64,000 nt of DNA from Candidatus Fukatsuia endosymbiont of Tuberolachnus salignus (lineage in GTDB: Bacteria > Pseudomonadota > Gammaproteobacteria > Enterobacterales > Enterobacteriaceae), in contig NZ_OZ034983.1 of NCBI RefSeq assembly GCF_964030845.1, positions 1,798,001-1,862,000 of the forward strand. The letters run 5' to 3'. The first letter of the stretch is position 1, and every line of letters begins with the position of its first letter. Positions 58,145 through 64,000 of this stretch are shown here, one piece after another. Both the position numbers and the translations under genes were made by a program. The notes beneath the pieces are model-generated. The model made no database searches. It was given only the letters and a program-made list of their open reading frames with translations, and was not told the DNA's origin.

Positions 58145-59455
58145 TAGTTGTCGCCTCTAATTTTCCTTATAGGATTATACTCAAGAGGCGATATTATCGT
58201 GGGAAAAGCGACTTATTCAGATGAGTTTAAAGAACAAGCTCTGTGTAAAGTTTATCAGCGCAATGGGCGAACAATTAAAGCTATTGCAGATGAACTTAAC
58301 TTGCCCCCCAGAAAGCTAAGAAGTTGGTTAGAATCAGCGAGAGCAAAGAAAATGACGACAAGAGCTGACCCAGCGAAACGTCCGGAAGAGTGGCCGATTG
58401 AAGCCCGCTTGTTGGCTTTGCAACAGAGTCATGGCTTAGCAGAAAGTGAACTCGCCGCGTGGTGCAGGGCGCAGGGAATTTCTGCCCATCACCTGACGCG
58501 CTGGCGTGAGGATTTTTGTGACCCGAAGCGAACACAGAGCACTCCTCCCCGCGATGAAATACGTGAATTAAAGCTGGAAAATAAAAGATTAGCAGGGGAG
58601 CTCAGCCATTTACCTCCCAGTCAGATTGTTCCGATGTTGGCCGACGAAGGAAGCTATCTCGCCTCAGAATCCACCTTTTACCGCGTATTGCGTGAGGCCG
58701 GGCAGCTGAAGCATCGACGAGCCGAACGCCCGGCTCACCCGCGTTGTAAACCTCGGGCGCTCAGTGCCAACGCGCCCAATCAACTCTACAGTGGGGACAT
58801 CAGTTATCTACCCAGCTGTATTAAAGGACTGTATTTTTACCTCTACGTTTTCCTCGATATTTTTAGCCGTAAAATAGTGGGGTGGCAGGTATATGCCGAA
58901 GAAAGTGCGGATAATGCCAGTGATATGATGAAAGATGTTTGCCTGCGTGAGGGGATTCTGCCCGGCCAAGTCACCCTCCATTCCGAAAACGGCAGCCCCA
59001 TGAAAGGCGCTACGCTGTTGTTTACGCTAGACATGTTGGGTATCGCGACCTCGTTGAGTCGACCTTCAGTGAGCAACGATAATCCTTATTCTGAATCGAC
59101 CTTCAGACCATTAAAATATCGCCCTGATTACCCGGTTAAGCCCTTTGATAATCTGCTAGAAGCACGCGACTGGGTCGAACACATCGAGCACTGGTATAAC
59201 CCAGTGCATCGCCACAGTGGGATTGAATTTGTTACACCTGCACAGAGACACGCGGGATTGGATCAGGCCCTATTAGCTCAGCGCCGCCGCGTCTATACCA
59301 ACGCGCGGGCTGCAAACCCAACTCGCGGGTCAGGTCAACTACGTAAATGGCAGTATGTGAACGAAGTGCATTTAAATCCATAGAAATCACATGAAAAAAA
59401 GGCGATATTCAGTCCCAAAAAGCGGCCTAGAATTTTATGTTCCGGGCGACAACTA
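58145..59455 (+). mobile_element. IS3-family element, 1.3 kb, internally deleted
   Basis: Inverted repeats TAGTTGTCGCC (58145-58155) and GGCGACAACTA (59445-59455). A target duplication could not be picked out. It lies 50 bases after toxin 2 and 30 bases before an IS630 copy. Confidence 0.8.
58199..59383 (+). pseudogene. IS3-family transposase, orfA and orfB fused by an internal deletion
   Basis: GTG start at 58199 (MGKATYSDEFKEQALCKVYQ). The orfA part (helix-turn-helix, NLPPRKLRSWLESARAKK) is followed near 58609 by a jump from ENKRLAGEL straight to SHLPPSQIVPMLADEG, so the leucine-zipper/orfB start region (about 100 residues) is missing. The integrase part keeps the first Asp (YSGDISYLP, with G for the usual W), but the second Asp is Glu (LHSENGSPMKG at about 58985), while the final Glu (SNDNPYSESTFRPLKYRP) is there. 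Probably inactive. Confidence 0.85.
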
Positions 59456-59485
59456 CATTGACAATTACCGGAGATAGAGCACCAG

Positions 59486-60395
59486 TATAGCGTAACGTAT
59501 TAATTTTGATTACAATGTATAGCTAAATTATTTAACAGGGAGTTAGCGATGAGCCACTCTGTCGATTTTCGCCGTAAAGTTCTGGGTATTCGAGAGCAAG
59601 AAAACTTGAGTATCAGAGAGACCGCTAAACGCTTCCACATTGGTTCAGCTTCCGTTACTCGCTGGCTCAGTCGTATCGAGGTTAAAGCTTCTTCCCCCCG
59701 TCGGCGTAAGCTTGATAAAGTGGCGTTAGCTGAAGATGTTGCACTTTATCCCGATGCTTACCAACGGGAACGGGCGGCGCGCTTTCAGGTGTGCCAGAAA
59801 GCCATTTGGCAGGCACTGAAAAACCTGGGTGTCACCTATAAAAAAAACCCTGCGTCATCCCAAGGCAGACGAAGAGACACGGCGTGCCTTCCAGGACACG
59901 ATAGCCTGCTATAAAAAGCAGGGAAAACCGGTCGTTTATCTGGATGAAAGCGGTTTCGCACACGATAGGCCACGAACCCACGGTTATGCTGCACGAGGTC
60001 AACGCTGTTGGGGTACCCAGGATGGGCAGCCTAAGGGCCGAACAAATGTCATTGGCGCGTTACTGGGAACCGTCCTGATGGCGGTCGGCTTATTTTTTTG
60101 TTCCATTAACAGTGATGTTTTTTACGCCTGGGTTACCCAGCGCCTTTTGCCTACTCTTCCTCCTCATTGTGTCATCGTGATGGATAACGCCAGTTTCCAC
60201 AAACGTCTCGACATTCAGCAGGCTATCAGTAAAGCCGGGCATCGGATTGAATATCTCACTCCCTACTCACCTGCTCTCAATCCCATTGAACATAAATGGG
60301 CACAAGCCAAAAGCAAAAGAAGGGACTTAAATTGCAGCCTTGACGCCTTATTCTCTCAATATAGTGCATAATCATTATTATGTCGTTCAGCCATA
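59486..60395 (+). mobile_element. IS630-family element, complete, 0.9 kb
   Basis: Left end TATAGCGTAACG at 59486, right end to GTTCAGCCATA at 60395 (inverse TATGGCTGAACG, imperfect). Nearly identical to the copy at 42022, which differs at few bases. It cuts off the 5' part of a surface-protein-like gene at 60396. Confidence 0.85.
59549..60371 (+). CDS. IS630-family transposase in two overlapping frames
   Basis: Frame one 59549-59914 begins MSHSVDFRRKVLGIREQE (DNA-binding part, RFHIGSASVTRWLSRIEV). Frame two 59829-60371 has the catalytic Asp in KPVVYLDESGFAHDRPR, the second in VIVMDNASFHKRLDIQ and the Glu in SPALNPIEHKWAQAK, ending at SQYSA. They overlap at a run of eight A at about 59841; a -1 slip there joins GVTYKK to TLRHPKADEETRR. 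The same run is in the split copy at 42378. This is consistent with programmed realignment known for some IS630 elements, so the gene may be functional. Confidence 0.85.
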
Positions 60396-61049
60396 CTAGA
60401 CGGAAAAAGAGGTATTGTATTTTTTGGGGATGGCTCTACGAAAAATAACACGGGTTATACGCCTATACCAAAAATAGTTATCAAGCCCAATGACAATGTA
60501 GGTATTGGTACAGATCATAATCCAGAAGCCAAGTTAGCCATCGAAAACAAGAACAATAAGCTGGAGTCGCTCAGAATACGCAATTTGTGGGATAAAAAAC
60601 TAACCGCTACCAGAATTTTAGTGATTGACGATCAAAACAATGTGGATGACATCGAAAAAGATGAATGGCTTAGAGAGCAAGGTAAGGAGATAATCATTAT
60701 TCCTGAAATACAAGTAAACACCGAGCCTCCTCTTATTTTCATCCCCAACAGTAAAATAATAATGGGAAAGGGTACTATCTTAATTAAATGTAACCTTAAT
60801 AACCGTGATCGTCAAAAATATAACGTTGGCATTAGATATTAAAAAAACAAATATGATGTTTTATTTGATAACGTAATTTCTCAGGTGTCGTATAGAGATA
60901 AACGTTTGAATAAAATACAGCATAGCTTTAAAAATATCGGGCGACTAAGCATCATCAAAGATTGGGCAGAAAATACATACAGTTTCTCTTTTTACATAGA
61001 TAATCACAATAATTTGTGCATACAATATGTCTGTAGCCGTATAAATTGA
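60396..61049 (+). pseudogene. Tail-fibre or surface-protein-like gene, 5'-truncated, with an internal stop
   Basis: The frame is open from the IS630 boundary at 60396: LDGKRGIVFFGDGSTKNNTG, then NVGIGTDHNPEAKLAIENKN, a pattern (VGIGT...AKL) common in phage tail fibres and surface proteins near an intramolecular chaperone region. It continues to GIRY at 60839, TAA at 60840-60842, and the same frame goes on as KNKYDVLFDNVISQVSYRDK to TGA at 61047-61049. The first part is 148 residues. I do not recognise the rest. Broken by the IS630 insertion and a nonsense codon. Confidence 0.6.
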
Positions 61050-61050
61050 T

Positions 61051-61760
61051 TCAAAACAAAGGGTTAGAAAAGAGAGTGTCGATATCGCATTGTCGTTTCC
61101 TACGAAGGGCTTTAGCCTGAGCCCATTTGTGCTCAATTGGGTTGAGGTCAGGAGAATACGTCGGGAGATATTCCAGAATAAAACCGGATTTTTGTCTAGC
61201 AGACTGGATATCCTGGCGTTTGTGAAAGCTCACATTATCCATCACGATGACAGCCCCTTGAGGGATTTTTGGCAGTCAGTCTTGGGTTACCCACGCATAA
61301 CAAATATCGCTATTGATATTATATTCAAAGGCACAAACGGTGGTTAATTTTCCGTTAAGCTGAGCGCCGATGACATTGGTACGCGCTTTAGCGTGCCAAT
61401 CATGTTGACCGTAACACCGCTTACCTTTAGCTCAATAGCCGTAGAGGCGGGGCATCTCATGAGCAAAACCGCTTTCATCCACGTAAATAATGGGGGGCTC
61501 GCTGGCTTCATAGGCCTGGATCTTGACCTGAAAATCTTCTCGGGATTGGACGTTGGCTTTTGGATGATAAAATGTTTTTTTTATAGCTAAACCCTGCCCG
61601 TTTTAACGCATGGCAGATACCTCTAGCGCTCACTCCCATACGTTGGGCTCGCTCGTATTGAGACGCGTCAGGGTAGGTTTCCACATCAAGAATCAACGCC
61701 GCTCGAGCTATTTTACTGGCGGGTTTATCACGTGTCAGACAAGGTTCTATTCGAACGGTC
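61051..61760 (-). pseudogene. IS630-type transposase, decayed
   Basis: Minus strand, several frames. N-terminal part around 61760-61560: LTRDKPASKIARAALILDVE, YPDASQYERAQRMGVSARGI and HALKRAGFSYKKN. C-terminal part 61245-61051: MDNVSFHKRQDIQSARQKSG, EYLPTYSPDLNPIEHKWAQA, with Asp and Glu of the DDE set. Middle codons are frameshifted (KARTNVIGAQLNG and YAWVTQDWLPKIP can be picked out). A relative of the intact IS630 copies, but a different line. Confidence 0.75.
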
Positions 61761-61932
61761 ATTGGTTGAAATCGTTTTTGAACAACTAAAAAATATGTGC
61801 CAAATAGAGCATACTCGTCACCACTCACCACAGAATTTTATCGTCAATTTACTCGATAGCATCGTCGTTTACTGCTTTGTACCATCCAAACCAAAATTAG
61901 CTCTGCATTGTAAAAATATCGTCACATTATAA
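61739..61932 (+). pseudogene. IS982-family transposase, C-terminal fragment
   Basis: Reads FERSLVEIVFEQLKNMCQIE, HTRHHSPQNFIVNLLDSIVV and YCFVPSKPKLAL. This matches the C-terminal end of IS982-family transposases (QLKNISQIEHTRHR... NLLAGLIAY). Only the last 60 residues are left; its 5' side overlaps the IS630 remnant boundary. Confidence 0.75.
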
Positions 61933-61989
61933 AATAGTCGGCTTATCTCAAACTCAGGTTAAAATAGGGTATTCCTCAAACAGTTTACT

Positions 61990-62682
61990 AGAGTTCCTTC
62001 CAAACCCAAGAGAATATATGAGAATAACGTTCTTAAAAAAACCTCTGGAAGATTTATAGAATGAATTTGAAAGCCATTAGCCCATTGTCAGCGGAAGAAT
62101 TTCGGCGTTTAACAGGTGTAAAAAGGGCTAGGTTTGATGAGAGGGTTAAATTACTTGGGGGCTCCCGAACGGCAAAGAGAGCACGCGGAGGTCGACCCAA
62201 AACTTATCCTCGAAGAGGTCTTGCTAATCAAAAAAGCACCGCAAGTACTATTTAGGGAAAAAGAAACGACGTACCTTAAAAAGCCAGATTGTCGTAGATA
62301 AGGCCAGTCGATGTGTTATTTGTACAAATTTCAGTAATGGAAAGCGCCCCGATTTTCGGTTATTTAAAGCATCCAATATTCACTTTAAAACGAGCACCAA
62401 GGTATTGACGGATACGGGTTATCAAAGGTTAGATAAGCGGCATGCCAATAGTGCGTTGCCAAAGAAAAAGTCAAAAAAATGCCCACTGACTATTGAGGAT
62501 AAAAAAATAGGGCACTATCAAGTCAGCGAGTTCTGAATGAGAATGTCATTGGACATGTTAAAACGGTTTAAAAGTATTGCAAATAAATATCGAAATAGAC
62601 GAAAGCGATTTGGACTGCGGTTCAATTTAATTGCCGGAATTTATAACTATGAATTGGATTTGTAGGGTTTGGAAAGAACTCT
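61990..62682 (+). mobile_element. IS5-family remnant with inverted repeats
   Basis: Inverted repeats AGAGTTCCTTCCAAACCC (61990-62007) and GGGTTTGGAAAGAACTCT (62665-62682), one mismatch. The interior is a decayed transposase: MNLKAISPLSAEEFRRLTGV and RGGRPKTYP at 62061-62220, then after an internal deletion KSQIVVDKASRCVICTNFSN, RPDFRLFKASNI, LTDTGYQRLDKRHANSALPK and RFKSIANKYRNRRKRFGLRF. Related to, but not the same as, the element at 39457. Confidence 0.8.
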
Positions 62683-62711
62683 ACTGATTGCTCTACCTTT
62701 TATTCATCTCA

Positions 62712-62966
62712 TTATTTCATTTGGAGTCCTAGTTTAATGCAAAAGATTGCCATTTTCTCGATTTTCCGAGGATCTTTATTGGCGACAGTACCCTCATCTA
62801 CCGGAAGATCAAGCAATATGACATCAATATCCAGAAAGGAAATGGCATATTCATGTTGTTTAAAAAACAACTTATCATCATTATATTTATCAAGGAATTG
62901 ATTACAGTTGGCATGATGAAATGCTATTTCATAGAGATGATAATGATTATCTATATTTTGAATTTT
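62712..62966 (-). pseudogene. Unrecognised gene fragment
   Basis: An open frame of 84 codons with no start codon, ending at TAA 62714-62712. It reads NIDNHYHLYEIAFHHANCNQ, FLDKYNDDKLFFKQHEYAIS, FLDIDVILLDLPVDEGTVAN, KDPRKIEKMAIFCIKLGL. Amino-acid use is protein-like. I do not recognise it. The flanking AT-rich stretch to about 63136 holds nothing else I can name. Confidence 0.4.
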
Positions 62967-63190
62967 TTATAATAACTGAGTTGGCTTATCTTAGCCTTCT
63001 TATTTATTATATATGAAATTCATCTCATATTATATACGGCCCGAGTTTTGTAAAATGACGAATATAAATGAATTAATAATATTTTATATCCTATTGAGGA
63101 TAAAAAATGTGATTAATAATATATCCTTGTATTTATTTGTGTTATCTTCTGGCAAAGTACGTTCTTGATATTTACTTTTGGAAGAAAAAT

Positions 63191-63961
63191 ATGGAAAGTA
63201 GGATTGCAATAATAACAGGTGCCACATCTGGCTTCGGAGAAGCGATTAGTAGAACTTTAGTACATGCAGATTGGCGAGTTATTGGTACAGGGCGCCGAAC
63301 CGAACGCCTGGCAAAATTGCATGATGAGCTGAAGAAGGCTAAGGGTAAGGAGGCTTTCTTGCCCTTAGCCTTTGACGTCAGAGACGAGGCTTCTACTCAA
63401 GCAGCCCTCTCCTCGCTGCCAACTGAGTGGAAGAATATCGATCTACTGGTCAACAATGCAGGGCTGGCACTTGGTCTGGAACCTGCGCATAAAGCCTCTT
63501 TAGAAAACTGGGAAAAGATGATTGAAACCAACATTATAGGGTTAATACGGATGACACATTTTTTGCTACCAGGCATGGTCGATAGAGGTAAAGGTCATGT
63601 GATCAATATGGGTTCTATTGCTGGCAATTACCCTTATCCTGGAGGAAATGTCTACGGTGCCACCAAGGCCTTTGTCAAACAATTTAGCCTCAATTTACGC
63701 GCTGATTTAATCGGGACACCCCTGCGTATCACCAACGTGGAGCCGGGTCTATGTGGTGATACTGAATTCTCCAACGTACGATTTCAAGGCGATGATGCTA
63801 AAGTGGCTGCTGTTTACCAAGGAGTGGAATTTATTCGCCCAGAAGACATCGCCAATACGGTGCTCTGGATCAGTCAACAGCCTCCTCATGTCAACATCAA
63901 CCGTATCGAGATCATGCCGGTAGCTCAGAGTTTTTCCGCGCTTAATATTAGCCGTCGTTGA
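63191..63961 (+). CDS. ydfG: NADP-dependent 3-hydroxy acid dehydrogenase YdfG
   Basis: Short-chain dehydrogenase acting on 3-hydroxy acids, L-allo-threonine and serine; E. coli YdfG also reduces malonic semialdehyde (RutE function). Motifs TGATSGFGEAISRTL (NADP-binding glycines), NNAGLALGLEPAHKAS, the catalytic S and YxxxK in NMGSIAGNYPY and VYGATKAF, and EPGLCGDTEFSNVRFQGDD. The ATG at 63191 follows GGAAG. 257 residues. An upstream ATG at 63137 would add 18 residues with no family match. Downstream sequence leaves the window. Confidence 0.95.
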   Translation: MESRIAIITGATSGFGEAISRTLVHADWRVIGTGRRTERLAKLHDELKKAKGKEAFLPLAFDVRDEASTQAALSSLPTEWKNIDLLVNNAGLALGLEPAHKASLENWEKMIETNIIGLIRMTHFLLPGMVDRGKGHVINMGSIAGNYPYPGGNVYGATKAFVKQFSLNLRADLIGTPLRITNVEPGLCGDTEFSNVRFQGDDAKVAAVYQGVEFIRPEDIANTVLWISQQPPHVNINRIEIMPVAQSFSALNISRR

Positions 63962-64000
63962 TCATATTGTCGTTGAGTCATATTTTTATCGGGTATGCCG

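Noticed and set aside
61732..61760. A new gene start reading MSDKVLFERSL
   Set aside because: The first residues come from the IS630 remnant junction; the rest is the end of an IS982 transposase, so no new gene.

Overview
This window looks like part of the genome of a Yersinia/Serratia-type gammaproteobacterium (Enterobacterales) with a host-restricted, insect-symbiont-like lifestyle. The housekeeping genes (cysB, topA, sohB, rluB, yciO, rnm, valS, holC, gmhA, arn operon) read as enterobacterial orthologs, and ArnB is very Yersinia-like. The window is also crowded with insertion sequences, has frameshifted and truncated genes, and carries two giant toxin genes. A facultative aphid symbiont such as Regiella or Hamiltonella is my guess; the sequence alone does not prove it.

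Layout. 1-8.0 kb: the 3' part of a giant toxin gene (toxin 1, 5' end outside the window). 8.0-10.0 kb: a group II intron with its reverse transcriptase, just downstream of a hairpin behind cysB. 10.1-17.5 kb: a conserved minus-strand block (rnm, yciO, rluB, sohB, topA, cysB) that lacks some of its usual enterobacterial neighbours. 17.7-24.9 kb: the Na+-pumping NADH:quinone reductase operon nqrABCDEF-apbE-nqrM, with nqrA frameshifted in a run of seven T (A on the coding strand). 25.1-29.2 kb: gmhA, valS and holC, then an ERIC repeat. 29.6-37.0 kb: a complete arnBCADTEF operon for 4-amino-4-deoxy-L-arabinose modification of lipid A. 37.2-38.1 kb: an aminoglycoside 6-adenylyltransferase-like gene.

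38.2-49.3 kb is a wreckage zone: a broken asparaginase gene, a transposase fragment, two IS5-type copies, a Tn3-family remnant (tnpR, res, 5' end of tnpA) into which an IS630 element inserted and into that an IS4 element, then plasmid-type genes (tyrosine recombinase, parB, parA) with four identical palindromes, and more IS scraps. 49.3-58.1 kb is an intact second giant toxin gene (toxin 2, 2914 residues). 58.1-62.7 kb is a second IS cluster (IS3, IS630, IS982 and IS5 types) that broke a surface or tail-fibre-like gene. The window ends with an unrecognised gene fragment and ydfG.

The most interesting content is the toxin pair. Both share the order ADP-ribosyltransferase-like domain, C80-type cysteine protease domain, hydrophobic TcdA/TcdB-like translocation region, and a C-terminal part with propeller-like and/or RTX calcium-binding sequence. 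This is the plan of large clostridial toxins (enzyme, autoprotease, pore, binding) with other enzyme and binding modules. Toxin 2 also carries an NLS-like basic patch and a Dam-like (D12-class) methyltransferase-like domain between two complete copies of the protease domain, so it may release two cargoes. These assignments come from motifs read by eye and need profile searches and structure prediction.
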